A DNA stretch of 64,000 nt. Source: Roseibium alexandrii DFL-11 (lineage in GTDB: Bacteria > Pseudomonadota > Alphaproteobacteria > Rhizobiales > Stappiaceae). The notes under the pieces were generated by a model. The model was not told where the DNA came from, made no database searches, and saw only the letters and a program-made list of their open reading frames with translations. Shown piece by piece: positions 1-8,107 of this stretch (the stretch's first letter is position 1; every line of letters begins with the position of its first letter). The translations under genes and the position numbers were made by a program. The DNA is taken from assembly GCF_000158095.2 (NCBI RefSeq), contig NZ_CM011002.1:4997703-5061702 (forward strand), read 5' to 3'.

Positions 1-984
1 AACTGCCTGGTTAATGAGATCGGCAGCGTCAGAGAGGTGCGGATTGCCCAGTTTTTCGGCGAGGTAATCGAGCATCAAAGCACCACTAAGGATCGCCGCC
101 AGCGGATTGGCCTTGTCCTGTCCCATGATGTCCGGCGCGCTGCCATGGGCCGGCTGGAACAGTCCAGTATGGTCGCCGATCTCCGCACACGCGGCCATCC
201 CCATTCCGCCAACAAGCCCACCGGCGAGGTCGGAAAGAATGTCTCCAAACATGTTTTCGGTCACCAGCACATCAAAGTCCCAGGGCTTGCGGACGAGGTC
301 TAGAGCCTGGGCGTCGACATAATTGTAGCCGATCAGAACATCCGGATAGTCCGTTTTCACCTCATCGAAGATCTGGCGAAAAAAGGCGAGGGAGGTAAAA
401 ACATTGGCCTTGTCGACGCAAGTGAGGCGTCCTTGAAATCCTTTATTCTGGCGTTTCCGGGCAAGATCGAAGGCAAACCGGTGCAGCTTAGTCGTGGTCT
501 TTCGTGTGATCCGCAGAATGTCTTGGACTTCGTCATCGTTCACAACGAGCGAGCGTTTGTGTGCTGCTGCAGAATAAAACAGACCTTCGGTGGACTCGCG
601 CAAGATGATGAGATCAATCTCTGCGGCCCGCGGATCGGCAAGCCGTTGCGGGGCATTGGGATAGGCTTTGACCGGGCGTACACCAGCATAAAGACCAAAG
701 CGATCGCGCAGCCTTAAATGCGGAGAGATTTCCGTTCCATCCGCGTGCCGAATGGATGGTAGTCCAATGGCTCCCAGGAAGATGGCATCCGCGGCTTCAG
801 CCCTTTCTTCTCCGTCTGCCTCTATATCCTGGCCAGTTTCCTGGAAATACGCTGCGCCGGCATGAATTTCGTCCAGCTCAGGTTTCGGCTGTCCGGTTTT
901 TTGAAGTGTAGCCTCGAGCACAGCCATTGCAGCGTCCGCGACGTCGATGCCTATCCCGTCTCCTCTGATAAGCGCAATTTTCAT
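1..984 (-). CDS. Isopropylmalate/isocitrate dehydrogenase-family enzyme (tartrate-dehydrogenase-like), 3' end outside window
   Basis: The reverse strand reads from ATG at 984 through 328 codons to the window edge, so the C-terminus is missing. The start MKIALIRGDGIGIDVADAAM is the nucleotide/substrate opening of the decarboxylating beta-hydroxyacid dehydrogenase family. Further in are the metal-site segment VTENMFGDILSDLAGGLVGG and the NAD-binding loop HGSAPDIMGQDKANPLA. Members oxidise and decarboxylate 3-isopropylmalate, isocitrate, D-malate or tartrate. Beside otnK and otnC-type genes, an acid-sugar or sugar-acid phosphate is a more likely substrate than leucine precursors; this is inference. 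The gene starts 12 bases after the otnC stop, with AAGGA upstream, and is the distal gene seen in the TRAP operon. Confidence 0.85.
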   Translation of the reverse strand, partial: MKIALIRGDGIGIDVADAAMAVLEATLQKTGQPKPELDEIHAGAAYFQETGQDIEADGEERAEAADAIFLGAIGLPSIRHADGTEISPHLRLRDRFGLYAGVRPVKAYPNAPQRLADPRAAEIDLIILRESTEGLFYSAAAHKRSLVVNDDEVQDILRITRKTTTKLHRFAFDLARKRQNKGFQGRLTCVDKANVFTSLAFFRQIFDEVKTDYPDVLIGYNYVDAQALDLVRKPWDFDVLVTENMFGDILSDLAGGLVGGMGMAACAEIGDHTGLFQPAHGSAPDIMGQDKANPLAAILSGALMLDYLAEKLGNPHLSDAADLINQAV

Positions 985-996
985 GAGTACGGTTCC

Positions 997-1644
997 TTAC
1001 GTCCAATCAACATCAAAACGAGTGACGATTTGTGATATCTGTTCCGGGGCCAGAAGAGACGGAGAGGTCCCGCGCAGCAACAGAGCCAGCTTTGCTGTAG
1101 CCTCCAGCTCTTCCATAGCGTAGACGGCAGCCTCAAGGTTCTTGGCCGCGACGCAGGGGCCATGATTGGCAAGAATGACTGCTGATCGTTTGCCGGCCAG
1201 CCCGCGTATGGCGCTGCCCATGGCTGTATCGCCAGGCACAAAAAACGGCAGCAGCTTCACTTTGCCAAGCAGCATGATCCCGTAAGCTGTGAGGGGAGGC
1301 AGGACACTGTCCTGATCGATTTCCGGCAGTAAAGATAATGCCACTGAATGGCATGAATGCAGATGCACAACGGCACCGGTCGCTCCTCGGGTTTCATAAA
1401 ACGCCGTATGCAACGGAATTTCTTTTGTTGGCACATCTCCAGACAGCAACGCCCAAGTCTCCGACAGATGGCTAATGCGGGCCGGATCAAGAAAGCCCAT
1501 GGATGAACCTGTTGGTGTGACCAGATAGGTGCCGTCATCCAGACGCATAGAGATGTTGCCGGTCGATCCATGGGTCAGGCCGCGGTCATAAAGAGATTTG
1601 GCCATCACGGTGATTTGCTCGCGGGCTTTGGTAATAGCGCTCAT
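997..1644 (-). CDS. otnC: Class II aldolase/adducin-family decarboxylase (OtnC-like, 3-oxo-tetronate 4-phosphate decarboxylase)
   Basis: This 215-residue protein has the class II aldolase/adducin fold. Visible landmarks are GSTGNISMR near residues 26-34, catalytic Glu75 in KEIPLH, zinc ligands His94 and His96 in HLHSCHS, and His161 in NHGP. OtnC proteins decarboxylate 3-oxo-tetronate 4-phosphate to dihydroxyacetone phosphate in the cytoplasm. The start overlaps the stop of the kinase gene upstream by ATGA (1641-1644), so the two are translationally coupled, the usual OtnK-OtnC arrangement. The exact substrate is inferred from the neighbour; fuculose- or ribulose-phosphate aldolase activity is the alternative. 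Regulation is probably shared with the whole dctP-led operon. Confidence 0.85.
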   Translation of the reverse strand: MSAITKAREQITVMAKSLYDRGLTHGSTGNISMRLDDGTYLVTPTGSSMGFLDPARISHLSETWALLSGDVPTKEIPLHTAFYETRGATGAVVHLHSCHSVALSLLPEIDQDSVLPPLTAYGIMLLGKVKLLPFFVPGDTAMGSAIRGLAGKRSAVILANHGPCVAAKNLEAAVYAMEELEATAKLALLLRGTSPSLLAPEQISQIVTRFDVDWT

Positions 1645-2885
1645 GAGCCTGCCCGCAGAACGTGAAGAGCGTCTTCGAAAAAGTTTGGTCCCCCAAAGTT
1701 GCCGGATTTGAGGGCGAGTGCCAACGGCTGGCCCGCGACACTCAAAGCAGGGACGCCAGGAGCGATCCGAGGGCCAATTTCAAAAGTGGATGCCTTGATC
1801 CCGGATACGACAGCGCCTGACGTTTCCCCGCCTGCGACCACGATGCGTTCAACTCCAGCGCCAACGAGAGCTGCGGCAAGATCGTAAAACAGGTTTTCTA
1901 TGGCAGATGCACTCTTGTCGCGACCGAACCGTTGCTGGACCTGACTGACGGTTTCAGGGTCTGCCGAAGAAAAAAGAAGTGGCGGTTCGTCTTGGCTGAT
2001 GGTCCATTCAACCAATTCGTCTATCGATACCCATCCCCCGATTACATCCTCGACCATGATTTCCCGGCTGGGGGCTTTTTGCCTGTAGTGGCTCACTTGG
2101 CCGCGTGTTGCCGTCGAACAAGATCCGGACAACACTACCGCTTTGCCGCCTATGCCTGTCCAGCTATGCTGATGTGGGGTGATGCCGAAATTCGCCGGTA
2201 GGCCGATTGCGATCCCGGATCCTCCGGTAACAAGACGGCGGCCAGCCGCTGCCTTTCCGATCGCAATGAGATCCTCGTCGGTGATTGCATCGAGGATCGC
2301 CATCGAGCCCGTTTTGGCATTGATCGCGTCACCAATAGATTCCGCCCCCTGCCGAACGGTCCTGTGTGCAATATGCGAAACAGGCCAAGTCGTTTGCCTT
2401 GAAAGAACCCGTCGAATATCCGGGTCTCGCATCGGGGTGAGCGGATGGTTCTGCATTCCGCTTTCATTCAAGAGCGTTTCCCCGACGAACAAATGTCCCT
2501 GATAGACCGTACGTCCATTCTCTGGAAAAGCCGGGCAAACGAGGACTGTTTGTTCGCCGAGCCGTTCGGCGAGAGCTTGGGTCACTGGGCCAATGTTGCC
2601 TTCATCCGTTGAATCGAACGTTGAGCAAACCTTGAAAACGATTTGCTCGCATCCTTGCGAGAGCAGCCAGTCCGATGCGGCCAGCGATTGCCGGATCGCG
2701 TCTACGGCGGGCTCCGTCCGTGATTTTAGGCTGATGACGCCAGCATCACAGTTTGTGCCAGAGCCGCTAGCCTCCGTTGAACTGGGTACACCGACAAACT
2801 GTGCCGTTTGCATGCCGGCCTCAGAGAGCATCAGTGCGATATCAGACGCCCCTGTGAAATCATCTGCGATGACGCCAAGTTTCAT
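1641..2885 (-). CDS. otnK: Four-carbon acid sugar kinase family protein (DUF1537/OtnK-like)
   Basis: The 414-residue product starts MKLGVIADDFTGASD; the DDFTGA motif at residues 8-13 marks the N-terminal domain of four-carbon acid sugar kinases. The C-terminal domain carries the glycine-rich GGETSGAVV nucleotide-binding segment. Length matches the family (about 400-430). Characterised members phosphorylate 3-oxo-tetronates, threonate, or 3-oxo-isoapionate using ATP. The start overlaps the lactonase stop by one base (TAATG) and its stop overlaps the otnC start (ATGA), so kinase and decarboxylase should be made in step. The family call is firm; the substrate among C4 and branched C5 acids is open. 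Confidence 0.88.
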   Translation of the reverse strand: MKLGVIADDFTGASDIALMLSEAGMQTAQFVGVPSSTEASGSGTNCDAGVISLKSRTEPAVDAIRQSLAASDWLLSQGCEQIVFKVCSTFDSTDEGNIGPVTQALAERLGEQTVLVCPAFPENGRTVYQGHLFVGETLLNESGMQNHPLTPMRDPDIRRVLSRQTTWPVSHIAHRTVRQGAESIGDAINAKTGSMAILDAITDEDLIAIGKAAAGRRLVTGGSGIAIGLPANFGITPHQHSWTGIGGKAVVLSGSCSTATRGQVSHYRQKAPSREIMVEDVIGGWVSIDELVEWTISQDEPPLLFSSADPETVSQVQQRFGRDKSASAIENLFYDLAAALVGAGVERIVVAGGETSGAVVSGIKASTFEIGPRIAPGVPALSVAGQPLALALKSGNFGGPNFFEDALHVLRAGS

Positions 2886-3679
2886 TAGCCGGCCTCCTCA
2901 GATGGTCCCCGGTCGAGGCGCAAGATGTGATCCGCGCCAAAAATTGGGAACCGTTTGCGAACCAAAGGGTCGTGGCCCGGAATGACCAGTCTGTCGTCGC
3001 TCGCAAGGGTGCGGATGCGCCTGAATCCATTGAGCATTTCGTGCAAGTCTACGACGATCGGAAATGGTTTTTCCTTGAGAAAATTTTCATAGTAATGCGC
3101 CGCATCCGATGCCAGACACAGCCAACCGGCACTGGTTAGCACCCGGACCGCTTGTAAGCCTTTGCTGTGGCCGCCAATCCGGTGAACGGTCACCCCTTCG
3201 GCGACCTCGCCATCGCCTTCATGAAACGTAGTACGACCTGAATAAAGTCTGAGGACAGCTTCACAGACGTGTTCGCCTGTGAAGGGGGCCTTCAAAACCG
3301 GGTGGCACATGCAGGGACCTGTTGCGTATGCCATTTCTGCCGCTTGCAGATGGATGGTCGCATTTGGGAAGTGTTTCAGCCCGCCAGCATGGTCATAGTG
3401 AAGGTGCGTCACAATGATGGTCGTGACCTTATCTGGGGAGATGCCGAGCGGGAGAAGAGCTTCTCGCGGGTCTTTCAACACCGGTCGGCCACGCCGATCT
3501 GCCTCTTCATGATCATATCCGGTATCGACCAGAATGAGCTCATCACCCCGGCGCAGAACCCAGATGAAATAGTCCATGTCATGCGGCTGGTCATGATTGT
3601 CATCAAACAGGAAACTGTCCCGGCGAGTCCTGACGTTTCGCTCTGCATATTTGACGGCGTAGACTTCCCAAGGGCTCAT
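2885..3679 (-). CDS. Metallo-beta-lactamase-fold hydrolase, N-acyl-homoserine-lactonase-like
   Basis: The 264-residue protein contains the zinc motif HLHYDH at residues 92-97, preceded by LVDTGYD, with later ligand segments GGHSKG and PGHD. This spacing is that of the AttM/AiiA lactonase branch, which hydrolyses lactone rings. In this operon a sugar lactonase (opening an aldonolactone made by a dehydrogenase) is a better fit than quorum quenching, but that is inference. It overlaps the upstream ABM gene by four bases (ATGA, 3676-3679) and the downstream kinase by one. No signal peptide is visible, so it is probably cytoplasmic. Confidence 0.8.
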   Translation of the reverse strand: MSPWEVYAVKYAERNVRTRRDSFLFDDNHDQPHDMDYFIWVLRRGDELILVDTGYDHEEADRRGRPVLKDPREALLPLGISPDKVTTIIVTHLHYDHAGGLKHFPNATIHLQAAEMAYATGPCMCHPVLKAPFTGEHVCEAVLRLYSGRTTFHEGDGEVAEGVTVHRIGGHSKGLQAVRVLTSAGWLCLASDAAHYYENFLKEKPFPIVVDLHEMLNGFRRIRTLASDDRLVIPGHDPLVRKRFPIFGADHILRLDRGPSEEAG

Positions 3680-3966
3680 TGCGAGACCCCTTTGTAAGTC
3701 TTGACGGTTTTTTCTCTAATCATTTCTGCCACTTCAGCGTCAAATTTCAGAAAATGCGGTGTTGTCAAATGTACTTGGAACGCCGCTTCATCCTCATAGA
3801 CCTCGTACAGGAAAACCTCTTCGGGGCGGTTTTCGTCGGTGCAGACATCAAACTGCCGGCATCCATCCTCTTTTGTGAGTGAGGCCTGCGCATTTTGGAC
3901 CATCAACGGCAAGAACGCCTCGAACTGATCCGGTTTGATCTGAAATGTGACTGTCACAACAAACAT
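3676..3966 (-). CDS. ABM-domain protein resembling LsrG
   Basis: From ATG at 3966 (AAGGA five to nine bases upstream) the product is 96 residues. A longer frame from 3999 would overlap the dctM stop and adds an atypical leader, so it was not used. The fold is the antibiotic-biosynthesis-monooxygenase ferredoxin-like domain, with QFDVC, FLYEVYEDEAAF and TTPHFLKF in the order seen in LsrG, which is also 96 residues and isomerises a phosphorylated dione. YgiN-type quinol monooxygenase is the alternative. Placement between the TRAP genes and the lactonase suggests it handles a small keto-sugar intermediate. The substrate is unknown. Confidence 0.7.
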   Translation of the reverse strand: MFVVTVTFQIKPDQFEAFLPLMVQNAQASLTKEDGCRQFDVCTDENRPEEVFLYEVYEDEAAFQVHLTTPHFLKFDAEVAEMIREKTVKTYKGVSQ

Positions 3967-3982
3967 CGATTGGTCCTTGCAA

Positions 3983-5266
3983 TTACCTGAACAACCCAAC
4001 CATACCCATGGTGAAGATCGGGAAATAGGTGACTAGCAGAAGCGCAAAAATAGCAGCCAGATAAAGGTGAAGCATGCGGCGCGCGATGGACAGGACACCT
4101 ACGCCGGATATGCGGGATGCTACATAAAGTGTTGCCCCAACTGGCGGTGTAAAGAGCCCGACGGCCACGTTACAGGTCATGATCACTCCAAGGTGCACCG
4201 GATCGACCCCAAAGATCTTAGCGGTTGGCAGGAACAGAGGAGCGGTCAGCAAGATCGCCGGGACAGGATCGAGGACCAGTCCAAGGACAAGCAAAACGAT
4301 GTTCACCAGCAGAAGGAACATCCATGGGCCCGTTGAAAACTCCTGCACGAAACCAACCAGTATTTGAGGCATTTGCTCCAAAGTGATCAGCCAGCCGAGT
4401 ACTGTTGTGGCTCCGATAACAACCATCACAACGGAACTGGTAACGAAGGAGTCGATCAGTAGTCGCGGTAGGTCCTTGATGTTGAAATCCTGGTAGACGA
4501 CCGTTGTGACGATGAGCCCATAGATTACAGCTAACGCCGCAGACTCAGTCGGCGTGACCCAGCCGGTGAAAATGCCCCCCAGGATCAGCACGGGCATAAA
4601 CAAGGCAGGGGCGGTCCCGATGAATGAGGAGGTCAGCTCCTTCAGGGTTGTCGTCCGGCCGCCCGGGTCGCAATTTGTTGTTTTTCCGACGTAATAGCAG
4701 ACGCCCATGAAGGACGCGCCGAACAGAATGCCTGGCACCATACCGCCAATGAAAAGGTCGGCGACCGAGACATTTCCGACGAAGCCGTAAATAAGCATTG
4801 GGATGGAGGGTGGAATGATGATCCCGATAGTTCCAGCCGCCGCGACGAGACCGGCAGCGAACGCTTTGTCGTAACCCTCTCGGGACATGTTCTTGATCAT
4901 CACCGAGCCGATAGCCGCTGAATCTGCGATGGCAGAACCTGAAATGCCGCCAAAGATCATTGAAGCACCGACAACCACCATGCCGAGGCCACCCGCCATG
5001 AACCCGAAGGCAGCTCTTGCAAATCCAATGATTCTCAGCCCGACACCGCCGCGGCTCATCATTTCGCCCGCAACAATGAAGAGAGGGATTGCCAGGAAAT
5101 GGTTCGGCTCCACGCCGCCAATGAAGTTCAAGAACAGTGCCTGAAGCGGATATCCGAGATCAAACACGATTATTGGTAGGACAGCCGTTATCAGGATGGC
5201 CCAGACAAGGGGAATTCCAAGAAACACGGTGCTTAGAAAAACCGCGACGACAAACAACAGGATCAT
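3983..5266 (-). CDS. dctM: TRAP transporter large permease subunit
   Basis: The 427-residue, very hydrophobic protein has about twelve membrane segments and the DctM signatures IFGGISGSAIADSAAIGS and GIIIPPSIPMLIYG. DctM carries the sodium-coupled transport path of tripartite ATP-independent periplasmic transporters in the inner membrane. The start overlaps the stop of the small permease gene (TGATG-type overlap at 5263-5266). Length is normal for the family. The substrate is set by the DctP partner at 5873-6886 and, from the operon, is probably an acid sugar. Confidence 0.92.
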   Translation of the reverse strand: MILLFVVAVFLSTVFLGIPLVWAILITAVLPIIVFDLGYPLQALFLNFIGGVEPNHFLAIPLFIVAGEMMSRGGVGLRIIGFARAAFGFMAGGLGMVVVGASMIFGGISGSAIADSAAIGSVMIKNMSREGYDKAFAAGLVAAAGTIGIIIPPSIPMLIYGFVGNVSVADLFIGGMVPGILFGASFMGVCYYVGKTTNCDPGGRTTTLKELTSSFIGTAPALFMPVLILGGIFTGWVTPTESAALAVIYGLIVTTVVYQDFNIKDLPRLLIDSFVTSSVVMVVIGATTVLGWLITLEQMPQILVGFVQEFSTGPWMFLLLVNIVLLVLGLVLDPVPAILLTAPLFLPTAKIFGVDPVHLGVIMTCNVAVGLFTPPVGATLYVASRISGVGVLSIARRMLHLYLAAIFALLLVTYFPIFTMGMVGLFR

Positions 5267-5808
5267 AGCAAGGCCTCGCCGCCGTCAGAATGGGTGGAGT
5301 GGGGCACGACCGGATTCCGGATGTCGAACACCATGTTAAACAGATGGAAGATCAGCGTCAGCAACATGCCGACCGGCATGGAGGCGTAAAGCAAGCCAAC
5401 CGGCCAGTAGAGCACGGTTGTTTTTTGCGCCCATGTATGGATGGAGATGTTGTAGCCGGTATAGATCAGGCTGATCAGGAGGCACGTGATGATTACATCA
5501 ATCCCGATCGACAAAACCCGTTGCAAATGCACAGGCAACAGGTTTTCAACGATTTCTGTAACGCGCATGTGCGCACCGCGCGCAATCGCCGCGGCGCATC
5601 CGATAAAGGTGCTCCAAAGCAGCAGAAAGCTTGTCACTTCCAACGACCAGGCAAGGTCGAAGCCTGCAAACCCACGCAAAGAGGCGTTGCAAAAGACCAG
5701 GGTGACGATGGCAAAACCGGCAAGCGCCAGAAAAAAGTCCACCATATGGCTGAGCCAGCGCAGCACAGCCGGATAATGATCTCGGTAGTCCAAGGCAAAG
5801 TCTTTCAA
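5263..5808 (-). CDS. dctQ: TRAP transporter small permease subunit
   Basis: The 181-residue protein has four hydrophobic segments, the usual DctQ topology, with WSTFIGCAAAIARGAHMRV in the second half of the bundle matching the conserved WxxFLGAAxAxRxGxHIxV pattern. DctQ supports the large permease in the membrane complex. It is separated from dctP by a 64-base gap that holds a stem-loop, and it overlaps dctM downstream. Assignment rests on family pattern and gene order. Confidence 0.9.
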   Translation of the reverse strand: MKDFALDYRDHYPAVLRWLSHMVDFFLALAGFAIVTLVFCNASLRGFAGFDLAWSLEVTSFLLLWSTFIGCAAAIARGAHMRVTEIVENLLPVHLQRVLSIGIDVIITCLLISLIYTGYNISIHTWAQKTTVLYWPVGLLYASMPVGMLLTLIFHLFNMVFDIRNPVVPHSTHSDGGEALL

Positions 5809-5814
5809 GAGAGC

Positions 5815-5850
5815 GCCGGAACCGAAGCAACGTGTGCTTCAAGCTCCGGC
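5815..5850 (-). terminator. Stem-loop between dctP and dctQ
   Basis: On the coding (reverse) strand GCCGGA and TCCGGC form the outer stem, and GAAGC and GCTTC an inner stem around a seven-base loop, separated by a small internal bulge. There is no T-run after it. It is best read as an attenuator or mRNA-stabilising hairpin that favours the binding protein over the permeases. Confidence 0.6.
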
Positions 5851-5872
5851 CAGTTGACACCCAAACGCTTGA

Positions 5873-6886
5873 TCAGTTTTGGGCGGGAAGGGCTTCGCGG
5901 ATGGCTGCTGCATCGCCAAGAATGTTATCGACGGCTTCTGCGCCGTAGACGTCCTTGGCCTTGGCATAAACGGATTGTACCGCCTCACGGAACGGGCCGA
6001 TTTCCGGCACACTTACGACGGCACCTGCTTCCTGCATTTCCGTCAATTGACTGTCGACCGAGCTTTGGACGAGTTGCCGGCTGAAGGTGGCAGATTCCGT
6101 GGCAGCTTTTAGGACCGCTGCCTGATCTTCTTCAGAGAACGATTGCCAAGTCTTTTCGGCAACAGTCAGCGGAAGCGGGCTGTAAACGTGACGGGTCAAG
6201 GTGATGTTTGGTGCCACTTCATAGAACCGGAGTGATCTGATGGTGTCCACCGGGTTTTCCTGGCCGTTCACAATGCCCTGCTGAATTGCGAGGTAAACAT
6301 CGGTGATTGGCATCACAACGGTCTGGAAACCGATGGCTTCCATGGACCAGCGGATCATGTCGTTCGGAAAGACCCGCATTTTCATGGATTCGGCATCTTT
6401 CGGAGATGTCAGGGGTTCATTTGTCGTAAAGCTACGGAAGCCAGCTTCCCATGTCGATAATACACGGAACCCCTTTTCCGGCAGTTTTTGGAACTCGCCT
6501 TGAAGCCACTCTGAATTGTCATAGAGCTCCCAACCCTGTTCGTATGTGTCGACAAGGAACGGCATGGCCGTAAGGTTCAGGCTGGGCAAATGGGTTGCGT
6601 AACTGCCTGTTGCCGACACCGTGAAGTCAATGCCGCCGAGCTGAAGCAGCTCGATAGCTTTCGGGTCGTTTGCGAGCTGCCCGGACGGGTAAATCTGCAC
6701 TTCGTAACGGCCATCGGTGTATTCCGCGACTTTCTCGGCAAACAGTTCTGCGGCGGCCTGACGAGATCCGCCAGGGTTATCGGTGTGGCTGAAGCGCAGC
6801 TTTTCTGCAGCATGTGCGCTGCTCAATCCGACGGCTGCAACTGCAACGCCTGCCATAAGCCGGCTCAAGAATTTCTTTTCCAACAT
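5873..6886 (-). CDS. dctP: TRAP transporter substrate-binding protein
   Basis: The 337-residue protein starts with a cleavable signal peptide (residues 1 to about 26, ending SSAHA before AEKLRF), so it is periplasmic. DctP-family landmarks include ASPGSG-like LRFSHTDNPGG at the mature N-terminus, MKMRVFPN with the ligand-contacting Arg, and NGQENPVDTI. A strong ribosome site (GGAGGAG) precedes ATG 6886. It is the first gene of the operon that continues through the acid-sugar enzymes. A palindrome 55 bases upstream is a likely operator. DctP folds bind organic acids, including aldonic and uronic acids; the ligand here is not known. Confidence 0.92.
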   Translation of the reverse strand: MLEKKFLSRLMAGVAVAAVGLSSAHAAEKLRFSHTDNPGGSRQAAAELFAEKVAEYTDGRYEVQIYPSGQLANDPKAIELLQLGGIDFTVSATGSYATHLPSLNLTAMPFLVDTYEQGWELYDNSEWLQGEFQKLPEKGFRVLSTWEAGFRSFTTNEPLTSPKDAESMKMRVFPNDMIRWSMEAIGFQTVVMPITDVYLAIQQGIVNGQENPVDTIRSLRFYEVAPNITLTRHVYSPLPLTVAEKTWQSFSEEDQAAVLKAATESATFSRQLVQSSVDSQLTEMQEAGAVVSVPEIGPFREAVQSVYAKAKDVYGAEAVDNILGDAAAIREALPAQN

Positions 6887-6940
6887 TTCGGTCTCCTCCC
6901 GCGGCTCTCTTCAAGCCGTATTGGTTTGCACATTGATTTG

Positions 6941-6948
6941 CGTATACG
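6941..6948. promoter_or_regulatory. Candidate GntR/FCD operator (CGTATACG)
   Basis: CGTATACG is a perfect 8-base palindrome, flanked by T and A at symmetric positions, lying in the divergent region between dctP (start 6886) and the Gfo/Idh/MocA gene (start 7055). GntR-family FCD regulators usually bind GTATAC-centred palindromes, and one is encoded at 8100-8774. The link is inference. Confidence 0.5.
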
Positions 6949-7054
6949 TAATGCAATCCCTTGTCAACTTCGCTCGTGTCGACTATCAAAAATACAGTGT
7001 GGCGGAGGGGACGCATTCAGGCGTCAACGTTTCAGTCGTGCTGGGCGGAGCGGA

Positions 7055-8107
7055 ATGACAATGAACCAACAGAAAAAACAGACGCAGCCCCTACGGGTCG
7101 CTTGCCTGGGTGCCGGGTACTTCGCGCAATTTCACTACGATGCCTGGCGTCGCACAGGTCGCGTTGTTCTTGTCGGTGCTTGCGATCAGGACTTGGAAAA
7201 GGCGAAGGCAACCGGGCTTGCAGCGTTTGAAGATCTCGCTGTGATGCTCAAAATGTCGTGTCCGGACCTTCTGGATATCATCACACCGCCTCCCACCCAT
7301 TTGTCGGCCATCAAGGCAGGAATTTCACAAGGCGTGCGTGCAATTATCTGCCAAAAACCGTTTTGTACCTCACTTGAAGAGGCTGATGAGGCAACCCGGC
7401 TTGCAGAAAAGGCCGGAGTGGTGCTTGTCATTCATGAGAATTTTCGTTTTCAGCCGTGGTACAGGACGTTCAAACATGCCTTGGACAGCGGGGTGCTTGG
7501 TGACGTCTTGCAGCTGACCTTCCGCCTTCGGACAGGAGATGGACAAGGGCCGCGCGCCTATCTGGACCGGCAGCCATATTTTCAGGATATGCCTCAGCTC
7601 TTGATCCACGAGACAGGTGTCCACTGGGTCGACACTTTCCGCTATTTGCTTGGCGAACCGGAGGCGGTTTATGCTGACCTGCGGCGGCTTAATCCCGTCA
7701 TCAAGGGAGAAGATGCCGGATATTTCGTGTTCGACTATCCGGGCGGAGTGCGGGCATTGTTTGATGGCAATCGCCTGCTGGATCACGCCGCTGAAAATTG
7801 CCGTACAACGCTCGGCGACGCTAGCCTTGAGGGCACGGCTGGATCAATCACTCTGTCTGGAGACGGCAGTGTGACACTCCGCCCGTTTGGCAATGTGACG
7901 GAAACGGTTCTTCTTCAACCGCAGTCTTGGAAAGGGTTTGGCGGGGATTGCGTTAAGAACCTGATCACCCATGTGGTTGACGGGGTGCTCGACGGAAAAC
8001 CACTTGAAAACGAGGCGAGAGACTACCTAAAGGTGATTGCGCTCGAAAAGATGATCTACGAGGCTGATCGCCAGGGCCGAAAAATCCGAGAAGTTGCATA
8101 TGCTTGA
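7055..8107 (+). CDS. Gfo/Idh/MocA-family oxidoreductase
   Basis: From ATG 7055 (GGGCGGAG upstream) the product is 350 residues; the in-frame open region further left is not part of the gene. The Rossmann start VACLGAGYFAQFHYDAW binds NAD(P), and HETGVHWVDTFRYL carries the catalytic His region. The usual EKP motif reads QKP (IICQKPF), keeping the Lys but losing the Glu. The family oxidises sugars or cyclitols to ketoses or lactones. Divergent from the TRAP/acid-sugar operon and overlapping a GntR regulator downstream, it may make the lactone opened by the MBL-fold enzyme; this is inference. Confidence 0.85.
   Translation: MTMNQQKKQTQPLRVACLGAGYFAQFHYDAWRRTGRVVLVGACDQDLEKAKATGLAAFEDLAVMLKMSCPDLLDIITPPPTHLSAIKAGISQGVRAIICQKPFCTSLEEADEATRLAEKAGVVLVIHENFRFQPWYRTFKHALDSGVLGDVLQLTFRLRTGDGQGPRAYLDRQPYFQDMPQLLIHETGVHWVDTFRYLLGEPEAVYADLRRLNPVIKGEDAGYFVFDYPGGVRALFDGNRLLDHAAENCRTTLGDASLEGTAGSITLSGDGSVTLRPFGNVTETVLLQPQSWKGFGGDCVKNLITHVVDGVLDGKPLENEARDYLKVIALEKMIYEADRQGRKIREVAYA

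Noticed and set aside
2885..3679. Quorum-quenching AHL lactonase as the firm function of the MBL-fold protein
   Set aside because: Fold motifs are shared with other lactonases; the sugar-acid operon around it makes a sugar lactone at least as likely.
5290..6084. Open frame of 264 codons on the forward strand across dctQ and dctP
   Set aside because: It is antisense to two well-supported TRAP genes and its product is rich in low-complexity His/Arg/Gln typical of shadow frames.
6590..7054. N-terminal extension of the Gfo/Idh/MocA gene to 505 codons
   Set aside because: The extension overlaps dctP and its promoter; the family fold starts right after ATG 7055, which has its own ribosome site.
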